From Aliiroseovarius sp. Z3 (lineage in GTDB: Bacteria; Pseudomonadota; Alphaproteobacteria; Rhodobacterales; Rhodobacteraceae), in contig NZ_JAFMZK010000003.1 in NCBI RefSeq assembly GCF_029105185.1, positions 124,001 to 188,000 on the forward strand: 64,000 bases of DNA, written 5' to 3'. The notes under the pieces are model-generated. The model made no database searches. It saw nothing but the letters and a program-made list of their open reading frames with translations, and was not told where the DNA came from. The position numbers and the translations under genes were made by a program. Of this stretch, positions 56,601-64,000 are shown piece after piece. Positions within the stretch are counted from its first letter, which is position 1; every line of letters begins with the position of its first letter.

Positions 56601-59600
56601 CGATAAACGACGCAACGCGCAGCCAGATCCGCGCGGCTGACCCGCAGAACTCGACCTGGTTGTCGGCCAATGCGGGCTCGGGCAAGACCCGCGTGCTGAC
56701 CGACCGCGTCGCGCGGTTGCTGCTTGAAGGCGTGTCACCACAGAACATCCTGTGTTTGACCTATACCAAGGCGGCCGCCAGCGAGATGCAGAACCGCCTG
56801 TTCAATCGTCTGGGTGAGTGGGCAATGAAGGATGACGCGGCGCTTACCTCGGCGTTGCACGACCTTGGCTTGGACGGGAGCCGTGATCTGTCGCTTGCCC
56901 GGCAATTGTTTGCCCGCGCGATTGAAACCCCCGGCGGATTGAAGATCCAGACCATCCACGCCTATGCTGCCTCTCTCTTGCGTCGCTTTCCGATGGAGGC
57001 CGGTGTTTCGCCGCAGTTCACCGAAATGGATGACCGCACCGCCAAAGACCTGCGGGCCGACCTGCTTGATCGGATGAGCGATGGCCCCCTGGCGCAGCAT
57101 GTCACCGCCCTGTCGCAGCACTTCACCGGCGAAGACATGGCGCAACTGACCGCCGAGATTACGGGCAATCGCACCCTGTTCATCGATCAACCCACCGATG
57201 CCCAGATTGCCAGTTGGTTCGGCGTGTCGCCTGCATTGGATGAGCGTGCCATTCTGGACGCGCTGTTTCAGCCCGGCGATCTTCGAATGCTGGCCACGCT
57301 TCGTGACATTCTGGCAACCGGCAGCGCCACTGAGCAGAAAGCGGCAGCACATCTGACCGGCGCGGATCTGAGCACCCCATCCTTTGACATACTGGATCGG
57401 TGCGCGCGGTTTATGATCAACCAGAAACCACCATATTCCGCCAAATCAGGGTCTTTTCCGACCAAGGCCATGCGCGCTGGCGGGTGCGCAAGCGTCACCT
57501 CGCAACTGGACGAGTTCATGCAGCGGGTCGAAGACGCGCATCTTGCCCGGATTGCGCTTTCCAACGTCAGACGCACGACCGCGCTACACAGGTTCGCCCA
57601 TCATTTCGTGCAGCTCTATGAAGAAGCAAAGCTGGCGCGGGGGTGGCTGGATTTCGACGACCTGATCCTGAAGGCGGGGGCGATCCTGACCGACCCGGCC
57701 ATCGCCTCGTGGGTGCTGTTCCGGCTGGATGGGGGGATCGACCATATTCTGGTGGACGAAGCCCAGGACACCAGCCCCGCGCAATGGCGCATCATCGACA
57801 GCCTTGCGCGTGAATTTACAAGCGGTATCGGTGTGCGGGACGATGTCGAGCGCACGATATTCGTGGTCGGCGATCCCAAGCAATCCATCTACTCGTTTCA
57901 GGGGGCCGAGCCTGCGGCGTTCGATCAGATGCGCGCCACCTTTGCCGACCGCCTGTCGCAGATTGGGCGTGGTCTGGTTCAGATGCCTTTGGAATACTCA
58001 TTCCGGTCGTCACCTGCGGTTCTGGAGTTCGTGGATTTTGCGATGCAAGGGCGGAGCGGTCTGGGCGGGGACTTCCTGCACCGCGCGTTCTTCACTGACC
58101 TGCCGGGCCGGGTCGACCTGTGGCCGGCAATCGAACCTGTCACCCATGACGAAGACCGCGACTGGCATGATCCGGTGGATGCTCCATCACCGCAGGACCA
58201 TCGGGTTCAACTGGCCGAGAATATTGCCAGCGACATCGAACGCATGATCAGAACCGAGACTATTCCTGCGGAAAATGGCGAAAACCGCCCGGTGCATGCC
58301 GGAGACATTCTGGTGCTTGTGCGATCCCGCAAAGAGCTGTTTCACGAAATCATCCGCGCCTGCAAAGCCCGTGCTATACCCATTGCCGGTGCAGATCAGT
58401 TGAAAATCGGGGCGGAGCTGGCGGTCAAGGATCTGACCGCACTTCTGTCTTTTCTGGCAACGCCCGAAGACGACTTGTCGCTCGCCGCGATCCTGCGCTC
58501 GCCCCTCTTTGGGTGGTCCGAGGACGACTTGTTCCGGTTGGCGCATCCGCGCAGCAAGGGCAAGTTTCTTTGGCGGGCGTTGTCCGAGAAGGCGGATCAA
58601 CATTCGCAGACGTTAAGCGTGTTGCAAGACTTACGTGACACAGCCGACTTTCTGCGCCCCTATGAATTGCTGGAACGCGCATTGACCCGCCATGGTGGCC
58701 GTCAGAAGCTGCTGGCGCGATTGGGGCAAGAGGCCGAAGACGGCATCGACGCCTTATTGGCCCAGGCCATCGGCTATGAACGATCCGGCACGCCCAGCCT
58801 GACCGGGTTTCTGACCTGGCTTCAAACCGATGATGTCACGATCAAACGTCAGATGGATTCGGTGGGGCAGCAGGTTCGGGTGATGACGATTCACGGATCA
58901 AAAGGGTTGGAATCCCCAATCGTGATTCTGCCTGATCTGGCCCAGCAAAAGGCGTCCTCGATGCCCGCAGTTGCCAAGCTTCCCGATGGGCAGGCGTTCT
59001 ATTCCCCCAAGTCAGAAAACCGAACAGAGGCGATCGACGCTGTGGCGCGCGACTTAAGGGACGCCGATATCGAAGAGCGTGCGCGGCTGCTTTATGTTGC
59101 GATGACACGGGCGGAACGTTGGTTAATTCTGGCCGCGGCGGGATCGATCGGAAAGCCCGACTCGGATGTTTGGTATCGCATTTGCGAGGGTGCGATGAAC
59201 AAGGCGGCTGGTATCGAATGCGCGTTTCCCACAGGCCCGGGAAAGCGATTTGCGGCAGGCGATTGGCCTGCGCCCGCAGTAAACGACAAAGCTGAGATCG
59301 AAGATTGCCCATCCGACCTGCCTGATTGGTTGACTGCGCGTGCGGAAACGCCAGCGCCGTCAGTCAAGCCAATCTCGCCGTCCGATCTGGGCGGGGCAAA
59401 GGCGCTTGCCGGTGAAGATGCCTTTGGCAGCACGGATGACGCAAAAAAGCGTGGGCGGCAGATACATTTGTTGCTGGAACATCTTCCGGGCATTCCGGCA
59501 TCCAAATGGGAGGACACAACCCGGTTCCTGCTTGGGTCGGGTGATGATCGCGCGACGGATCTTGAACAATCCGCGCTGCTTGATGAGGCGGCTGGCGTGC

Positions 59601-59968
59601 TGACCGACCCCGATCTTGCGCCAATCTTCGCGCGTCCCGACTTGGCCGAAGTGCCAGTCACCGCCAACTTGCCGCAATTCTCTGGCCGTCTTCTGCATGG
59701 GGTGATTGATCGGTTGATCATCGCTGACAACGACGTGCTAGCAGTGGATTTCAAAACCAACCGCATCGTGCCCGCGACCCCTGAAGACACGCCGGACGGG
59801 CTGCTGCGTCAATTGGGGGCTTACCGGGCCGTGCTTGCCCAGATCTTCCCCGAGAGGAATGTGAACACCGCGATCTTGTGGACACAAAGCCGTGAGTTGA
59901 TGCGTTTCGATAATGCTTTGGTGGATGCGGCTTTCAGGCACCTTGACGCAACCCGCTTGCCTACCTAG
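56597..59968 (+). CDS. addA: Double-strand-break repair helicase-nuclease AddA
   Basis: 1123 residues from ATG 56597. UvrD-type motifs: I LSANAGSGKTRVLTDRV; Ia LTYTKAAASEM; II ILVDEAQDTS; III VVGDPKQSIYSFQGAEP; IV LEYSFRSSP; V VMTIHGSKGLESPIVIL; VI LLYVAMTRAERWLIL. The C-terminal nuclease has VLAVDFKTNR. With AddB it processes DNA ends for RecA. The start overlaps the addB stop. Confidence 0.96.
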   Translation: MTINDATRSQIRAADPQNSTWLSANAGSGKTRVLTDRVARLLLEGVSPQNILCLTYTKAAASEMQNRLFNRLGEWAMKDDAALTSALHDLGLDGSRDLSLARQLFARAIETPGGLKIQTIHAYAASLLRRFPMEAGVSPQFTEMDDRTAKDLRADLLDRMSDGPLAQHVTALSQHFTGEDMAQLTAEITGNRTLFIDQPTDAQIASWFGVSPALDERAILDALFQPGDLRMLATLRDILATGSATEQKAAAHLTGADLSTPSFDILDRCARFMINQKPPYSAKSGSFPTKAMRAGGCASVTSQLDEFMQRVEDAHLARIALSNVRRTTALHRFAHHFVQLYEEAKLARGWLDFDDLILKAGAILTDPAIASWVLFRLDGGIDHILVDEAQDTSPAQWRIIDSLAREFTSGIGVRDDVERTIFVVGDPKQSIYSFQGAEPAAFDQMRATFADRLSQIGRGLVQMPLEYSFRSSPAVLEFVDFAMQGRSGLGGDFLHRAFFTDLPGRVDLWPAIEPVTHDEDRDWHDPVDAPSPQDHRVQLAENIASDIERMIRTETIPAENGENRPVHAGDILVLVRSRKELFHEIIRACKARAIPIAGADQLKIGAELAVKDLTALLSFLATPEDDLSLAAILRSPLFGWSEDDLFRLAHPRSKGKFLWRALSEKADQHSQTLSVLQDLRDTADFLRPYELLERALTRHGGRQKLLARLGQEAEDGIDALLAQAIGYERSGTPSLTGFLTWLQTDDVTIKRQMDSVGQQVRVMTIHGSKGLESPIVILPDLAQQKASSMPAVAKLPDGQAFYSPKSENRTEAIDAVARDLRDADIEERARLLYVAMTRAERWLILAAAGSIGKPDSDVWYRICEGAMNKAAGIECAFPTGPGKRFAAGDWPAPAVNDKAEIEDCPSDLPDWLTARAETPAPSVKPISPSDLGGAKALAGEDAFGSTDDAKKRGRQIHLLLEHLPGIPASKWEDTTRFLLGSGDDRATDLEQSALLDEAAGVLTDPDLAPIFARPDLAEVPVTANLPQFSGRLLHGVIDRLIIADNDVLAVDFKTNRIVPATPEDTPDGLLRQLGAYRAVLAQIFPERNVNTAILWTQSRELMRFDNALVDAAFRHLDATRLPT

Positions 59969-60004
59969 GTTCACCACAACATATAGTTTTCAGGAGAACA
60001 CAAC

Positions 60005-60325
60005 ATGGCAACTGTAGCTGTCACCGATGCCACATTCGAGCAAGAGGTCCGCCAATCGGACCTTCCGGTAATCGTGGATTTCTGGGCCGAATGGTGTGGT
60101 CCGTGCAAACAAATCGGCCCGGCTTTGGAAGAGCTGTCGACCGAGTACGAAGGCAAGGTCAAGATCGTCAAAGTCAACGTTGATGAGAATCCGAATTCGC
60201 CCGCTCAGATGGGCGTTCGCGGTATTCCGGCCCTGTTCATGTTCAAGGACGGTCAGGTTGTATCGAACAAGGTCGGCGCTGCCCCGAAAGCTGCGCTGCA
60301 ATCGTGGATCGACGAAAGCGTCTGA
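60005..60325 (+). CDS. trxA: Thioredoxin
   Basis: 106 residues. Active site [19 protein letters not shown]; cis-Pro loop [16 protein letters not shown]. It reduces disulfides in the cytoplasm. AGGAGAAC precedes the ATG, 36 bases after addA; a terminator follows. Confidence 0.98.
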   Translation: MATVAVTDATFEQEVRQSDLPVIVDFWAEWCGPCKQIGPALEELSTEYEGKVKIVKVNVDENPNSPAQMGVRGIPALFMFKDGQVVSNKVGAAPKAALQSWIDESV

Positions 60326-60345
60326 TCCCGCATCATCCGCAAAAG

Positions 60346-60376
60346 AAAAGCCCCGCCATTTCAGCGGGGCTTTTTT
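60346..60376 (+). terminator. Rho-independent terminator of trxA
   Basis: Eleven-base-pair stem AAAAGCCCCGC / GCGGGGCTTTT, seven-base loop, six T residues. It starts 20 bases after the stop. Confidence 0.93.
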
Positions 60377-60394
60377 GTTTCGTCTGTGTGACGC

Positions 60395-60997
60395 TTAGAT
60401 CAGCAGCACCTGCGTTCCATTCCGGGCATAGCCAAACAGTTCGGCGATATGCCGATTGTAAAGACCAATACACCCGTTCGACGACTGACGCCCGATCTTG
60501 CGGGTGTCGTGGGTGCCGTGGATACGATAGTATTTCCAGCTCAGATACAGCGCATGGGTGCCCAACGGGTTATCCGGCCCCGGACCCACGAAGGGTGGCC
60601 ATTCCGGGTTACGTTTCTGCATCGCGGGGGTCGGCGCCCAGGACGGGCCTTCAACCTTGCGAATGACGCTGGTGCGGCCGCGCCGGGTCAGATCTTCGGT
60701 CAGCGGCACCGAGGTCGGGAACAGGCGATAGATTGACTGATCCTCGGACCAATAATGCAAACAGCGCGAGCTGATATCGACCAAAATCGCACCGTTCCGG
60801 GTGTTGCTGAAATAAGGCTGCCAATTCAACGCCCGAAAGCTTGAGATATTGCGCTTCACAACCTCTGTCAGGTCACGCTCGACCTCGGTCGAGTTATCGA
60901 ACTGCGCAAGTGCAGGTGTCGCCAGGCCGCTTGCTGCGGCAATCGTTCCCCCCAGGAACGCGCGCCTGCCAAGCTGGGCTTCCGGTTTCTTCTGCAT
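60395..60997 (-). CDS. L,D-transpeptidase-fold (YkuD) protein with Tat signal
   Basis: 200 residues from ATG 60997 with GGAG upstream. A twin-arginine signal (QLGRRAFLGGTIAAASGLATPALAQ in parts) is followed by the YkuD domain: AILVDISSRCLHYWSEDQSIYRLFPTS in parts, WPPFVGPGPDNPLG, and active-site IHGTHDTRKIG with SNGCIGLYN. The Cys and His are present, but Gly stands where most members have Arg after GCI. A wall cross-linking role is likely but not certain. Confidence 0.88.
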   Translation of the reverse strand: MQKKPEAQLGRRAFLGGTIAAASGLATPALAQFDNSTEVERDLTEVVKRNISSFRALNWQPYFSNTRNGAILVDISSRCLHYWSEDQSIYRLFPTSVPLTEDLTRRGRTSVIRKVEGPSWAPTPAMQKRNPEWPPFVGPGPDNPLGTHALYLSWKYYRIHGTHDTRKIGRQSSNGCIGLYNRHIAELFGYARNGTQVLLI

Positions 60998-61166
60998 CAC
61001 TAAGTCTCCAATATTCACTTGCATCACAGTCATATATTGCGTCCGCGCATCAGTCGCAATTCAAACGCATGTTATCGGCTTAAAGTCGCAAAGCCGTCAT
61101 TTGCTACTTGCTTATACTCACGGTAGACAGGCACAGATACAATGTTTTTTGGATGAGAGACAAACA

Positions 61167-61658
61167 ATGCGCGTGTTTTTGATGGCAGTTGCCGCAACAG
61201 TGGCCCTTTCTGCGTGTACCACGACGACGGGCACAGGTGGTGGCGTCAACATCTATCGAATCTCGTCTGGCCAGACGTCGAAGGTTCAATATCGAATGCT
61301 GGACAGCATCAACCAACTGCGTCAGGCCGCAGGGGCACAGCCGGTGAAGCTGAATTCTCAGTTGAACGCTGCGGCCCAGACCCATGCCCGCGACATGTCG
61401 GTGCAGAACCGGCCGTGGCATTTCGGGTCTGACGGATCGTCCCCGATCGACCGCGCCCGCCGTGCGGGTTACACCGGCACCTATCTGGGCGAAAACATCT
61501 CGGAAACCTTCGAGACCGAGCTTCAGACCCTGTCAGCCTGGATGAACAAGCCCGACACGCGCCGGATCATTCTTGACCCCCGCGCGCGCGAGCTTGGATT
61601 CGCATGGCTGCAAGAGCGAAATGGCAAGATCTGGTGGGTGATGGAGATGGGCGGTTAA
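61167..61658 (+). CDS. CAP-domain lipoprotein
   Basis: 163 residues from ATG 61167; the open frame from 60849 is an artefact. The signal MRVFLMAVAATVALSACTT has a lipobox with Cys17. The CAP (SCP/PR1) domain shows MLDSINQLRQAAGAQPVKLN, AAAQTHARDMSVQNRPWHFGSDG in parts, GYTGTYLGENI, and DPRARELGFAW. The role of bacterial CAP proteins is poorly known. It lies between two YkuD proteins. Confidence 0.9.
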   Translation: MRVFLMAVAATVALSACTTTTGTGGGVNIYRISSGQTSKVQYRMLDSINQLRQAAGAQPVKLNSQLNAAAQTHARDMSVQNRPWHFGSDGSSPIDRARRAGYTGTYLGENISETFETELQTLSAWMNKPDTRRIILDPRARELGFAWLQERNGKIWWVMEMGG

Positions 61659-61676
61659 TCCAGCCATCAATCCCGC

Positions 61677-62171
61677 TTACGGATTGATATCAATCACAGT
61701 TCCCAGACGAACCATCGTGAAGATTTCACGAATCTCGTGGTTCTTGACCGAGATACAGCCCGCCGTCCAGTCATCCCGCTTGGGGTCCTGCGGGCGCCTG
61801 TCGCCGTGGATGAAAATCTCTCCACCCGGTTTGCGCCCGACCGAGCGGGCGTGTTCCACATCCTGTCGGTTGGGATAAGACACCCCGATTGACAGGTAAA
61901 ACGCGCTTTTCGGGTTGCGCCGATCAATGACATAGCGCCCCTCCGGCGTCTTGCCGTCGCCCTCATATTTCTTGCGCCCCTCAGGCGCAAAACCCAGCCG
62001 AATGCGATAGGTTTTAAGGATCTCGGTGCCATGCATCAGATACATCTTCCGCGCACCCTTGTTGACGATGATCTGAGTCACTTCTGGTCCGTCATACTTG
62101 TATCTTTTCGGGCCGCACGAGGCGACAAAGACCAAGGACAGGACGGTAAGGATCGTTAAGACGGCTCTCAT
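61677..62171 (-). CDS. L,D-transpeptidase-fold (YkuD) lipoprotein
   Basis: 164 residues from ATG 62171; a GTG at 62183 is possible. The signal MRAVLTILTVLSLVFVASC has a lipobox. The YkuD domain shows VTQIIVNKGARKMYLMHG, GDGKTPEGRYVIDRRNPKS, and active site EIFIHGDRRPQ followed by WTAGCISVKNHEI. Ser follows GCI, again not the usual Arg. Envelope-located. It converges on the CAP lipoprotein gene. Confidence 0.9.
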   Translation of the reverse strand: MRAVLTILTVLSLVFVASCGPKRYKYDGPEVTQIIVNKGARKMYLMHGTEILKTYRIRLGFAPEGRKKYEGDGKTPEGRYVIDRRNPKSAFYLSIGVSYPNRQDVEHARSVGRKPGGEIFIHGDRRPQDPKRDDWTAGCISVKNHEIREIFTMVRLGTVIDINP

Positions 62172-62276
62172 TTGATGTCCCACACTGCTCGTTTTTTGCG
62201 ATTATGGTAGATCAGATTGATCACAACACAAGCGAATTTGCCCTGTGATCACCCTATCGGCGAATCCCTGAGCGTG

Positions 62277-63497
62277 TCAGGCCCTTGTGAAGCTGGCGAC
62301 TTGTTCCGTGTGGGTGGACCAGCGGAACTGATCCACCACCTGAACCCAATTCATCCGATATCCTGCATCCACAAGAGCTTTTGCATCACGCGCAAATGTC
62401 TGTGCATTGCATGACACCATGGCGATTCGCTTGATGTCGGACGCCGCAAGCTGCGCGATCTGTGCTTCGGCTCCGGCGCGGGGTGGATCAATGACGGCCG
62501 CGTCAAAGCGCGCCAAATCCTCGGCCATCAACGGGTTGCGGAACAGATCCCGCACCTCTGTCGTAACATGGCGCAATCCCTGCGTCTGACGCCAGCCAAG
62601 GGCAAGCGCATCGGTCATCGCGGCGTGGCCCTCGACCGCATGCACTTCCGCAGCTTGCGCCAAAGGCAGGGCGAACGTGCCGCAACCAGCGAACAGGTCA
62701 ATCACCGATTTTGCGCCGCCCACGATTTCGCGCACCCCGTCCAGCAAGGCCGCTTCACCCGCGCGTGTGGCTTGCAGGAACGCACCGGCGGGCGGCACGA
62801 CAGCGGCGATACCAAACAATTGCTCAGGCGGCGTTTCGGTGGCAATCACTTCGCCATCCCATGTCAGGCGGGCAAGGCCATAGGTGTGCAAAGCCTGCGC
62901 CAAATCAGTCTCTAATCCACGGTCAAGTGGCTTTCCGCCCGTAACTGACACGTCCAGTCCAGACGCAGATTGCACGACATTGATGGACAGCGCGCCTTTG
63001 CGCGATGCGCCCAGCATGGTTAGGGCACCCAATGCGGGAAGCGCCGCCAGAATATCGGGATGCACAAGCTGACAGCTTGTGATTTCGGTGATGGTGTCTG
63101 AACGGCGCCCATGAAACCCGACAATCGCGCCTTTCTTGCCGCGTCTACCCGACAGAACCGCCCGACGGCGTGACGCGGCAGGCGATGTCATGATCGGCCG
63201 AAATTCAGAGGTCAGGCCATGGGCGTCCAGCGCGGCTTTAACCACACCGACCTTCCAATCTGCAACAAACTGATCCGAGGCATGCAGCAAGGCACATCCC
63301 CCGCACGCGTTGTAATGTGGGCATGGCGCTTTGACCCGGTCAGGTGATGGCGTCATGATACGCGGCGCTGCGATGCGCCCGTCGACAACATCGCCCGAGA
63401 TTTCTTCACCCGGCAGGCAGCGCGGCGCAAAGACAGGTCCGGGCGCGATGCCGTCCCCAAGATGCCCCAATCGTTCAATCGTATAGGTTTTGGTCAC
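62277..63497 (-). CDS. TrmA/RlmD-type 23S rRNA or tRNA uracil-5-methyltransferase
   Basis: 406 residues from GTG 63497, which overlaps the upstream stop (GTGA). A TRAM-like N-terminus is followed by an iron-sulfur Cys set (CPHYNACGGCALLH), SAM motif SVIDLFAGCGTFALPLAQ, AAVIDPPRAGAEAQ and catalytic MVSCNAQTFARD. It methylates uracil-5 in RNA. The exact target cannot be read. Confidence 0.9.
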   Translation of the reverse strand: MTKTYTIERLGHLGDGIAPGPVFAPRCLPGEEISGDVVDGRIAAPRIMTPSPDRVKAPCPHYNACGGCALLHASDQFVADWKVGVVKAALDAHGLTSEFRPIMTSPAASRRRAVLSGRRGKKGAIVGFHGRRSDTITEITSCQLVHPDILAALPALGALTMLGASRKGALSINVVQSASGLDVSVTGGKPLDRGLETDLAQALHTYGLARLTWDGEVIATETPPEQLFGIAAVVPPAGAFLQATRAGEAALLDGVREIVGGAKSVIDLFAGCGTFALPLAQAAEVHAVEGHAAMTDALALGWRQTQGLRHVTTEVRDLFRNPLMAEDLARFDAAVIDPPRAGAEAQIAQLAASDIKRIAMVSCNAQTFARDAKALVDAGYRMNWVQVVDQFRWSTHTEQVASFTRA

Positions 63498-64000
63498 GGC
63501 AACAGATCCTCGCGCTTCAAGGTGAACCCAGATGCGATCCACAGGCTCTCTAACCGCCGCAACTCTGCTCCCAGCGCGGGGCCTGTATGGGTCGGCAACA
63601 GGTCGGCGGGCTGAATGGGAAAGACCGCTTGCGCACCGGTTTCAACCTCGGACCAGACGCCTGCATGAACCTGACCACCCGTCTGCGCTGCACGCAAAAG
63701 CACCACGTCGGTGGCAAGGTTGGCGCCATGGCGATAGGCAAGCTCGCCTGCACCCTCCGTCGACCCCATCGCGTCACGCATCAACGCAAGCCGCTTGCGG
63801 TCACGTTTGGACAATCGAAGCCTGTCTGCAACCTCGCCGCCGCCCAATGCCGCAAGGCGGCGCAGCGGATCGGGCGCACGTTGGGCTTCAAGATGGACCA
63901 GAACCGGCAAGGCACGGGGATCCGCACCGGGCAAGATTGAACCCAGAACGCCAATCTGTGCCATTGCGCCAACAGCGGTCGAAGGATCAGACGCTGCCAA
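63494..64000 (-). CDS. CCA tRNA nucleotidyltransferase, C-terminal part (5' partial)
   Basis: Open to the right edge, so only the last 168 residues are seen. The segment has the helical RNA-binding end of alphaproteobacterial CCA-adding / poly(A) polymerase family proteins: RLRLSKRDRKRLALMRDAM and PALGAELRRLESLWIASGFTL. The catalytic head lies outside the window. It overlaps the RNA methyltransferase start by four bases (GTGA). Confidence 0.75.
   Translation of the reverse strand: MAASDPSTAVGAMAQIGVLGSILPGADPRALPVLVHLEAQRAPDPLRRLAALGGGEVADRLRLSKRDRKRLALMRDAMGSTEGAGELAYRHGANLATDVVLLRAAQTGGQVHAGVWSEVETGAQAVFPIQPADLLPTHTGPALGAELRRLESLWIASGFTLKREDLLP

Overview
The window looks like chromosomal core DNA of an alphaproteobacterium of the order Rhodobacterales (Roseobacter/Rhodobacter type). 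The reasons are the GC-rich coding DNA, the FlbT/FlaF flagellin regulators, the divergent RegB / SenC-RegA redox system close to ahcY, a HemD-Mic60-HemY gene row, and rpsT-dnaA-dnaN-recF-gyrB with mutM, ubiE and ubiB next to rpsT. I see no mobile element, integrase, phage gene or CRISPR array.

Layout. 1-6984: the end of a double-ATPase peptide-type ABC transporter gene, a phosphodiesterase-family hydrolase and an FAH-family enzyme, then a GntR/FCD regulator divergent from a three-gene set (DapA-family deaminase, proline-racemase-family epimerase, FAD amine dehydrogenase) that fits 4-hydroxyproline catabolism. A 26-bp near-perfect palindrome lies midway between the divergent genes. 7004-19110: a flagellar block. 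The minus-strand run is flgB-flgC-fliE-fliQ-flgF-flgG-flgA-flgH-fliL, with fliI divergent from it. Then come flagellin with FlaF, FlbT and a DUF1217 protein, a FlgN-like chaperone, a rod-binding (FlgJ N-terminal type) protein, and fliK-flgD. 19177-24081: a phosphotransferase, ubiB-ubiE, mutM and an enoyl-CoA hydratase. 24242-32447: rpsT and the replication genes dnaA, dnaN, recF and gyrB, with a VOC-family gene and a LysE-family exporter inserted between recF and gyrB. The dnaA upstream region has seven GANTC sites and several inverted repeats.

32546-43232: a VPLPA-CTERM secreted protein, tRNA-Thr(CGT), hemY, a Mic60/mitofilin homologue and hemD, then divergent tsaD-gpsA-YciI-EVE, small DUF proteins and an orphan, divergent TrpB. 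43272-49766: an extensin-like protein and ahcY, an HD hydrolase, a GNAT acetyltransferase, a lipoprotein, and regA-senC divergent from regB. 49853-59968: a membrane-anchored PAS protein without a kinase domain, preceded by a perfect TTAA-N7-TTAA (CtrA-type) site, then the overlapping row tsaE-amgK-murU-addB-addA. 60005-64000: trxA, two L,D-transpeptidase-fold proteins around a CAP-domain lipoprotein, a TrmA/RlmD-type RNA methyltransferase, and the end of a CCA-adding-enzyme-type gene.

The regions most worth a second look are the kinase-less PAS protein (possible DivL relative) with its CtrA site, the GANTC/palindrome-rich dnaA leader, the orphan TrpB, the hydroxyproline operator and its unexplained upstream hydrolases, and the structured leaders of flagellin and dnaN. 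All functional calls come from reading motifs and gene order; no database search was run.
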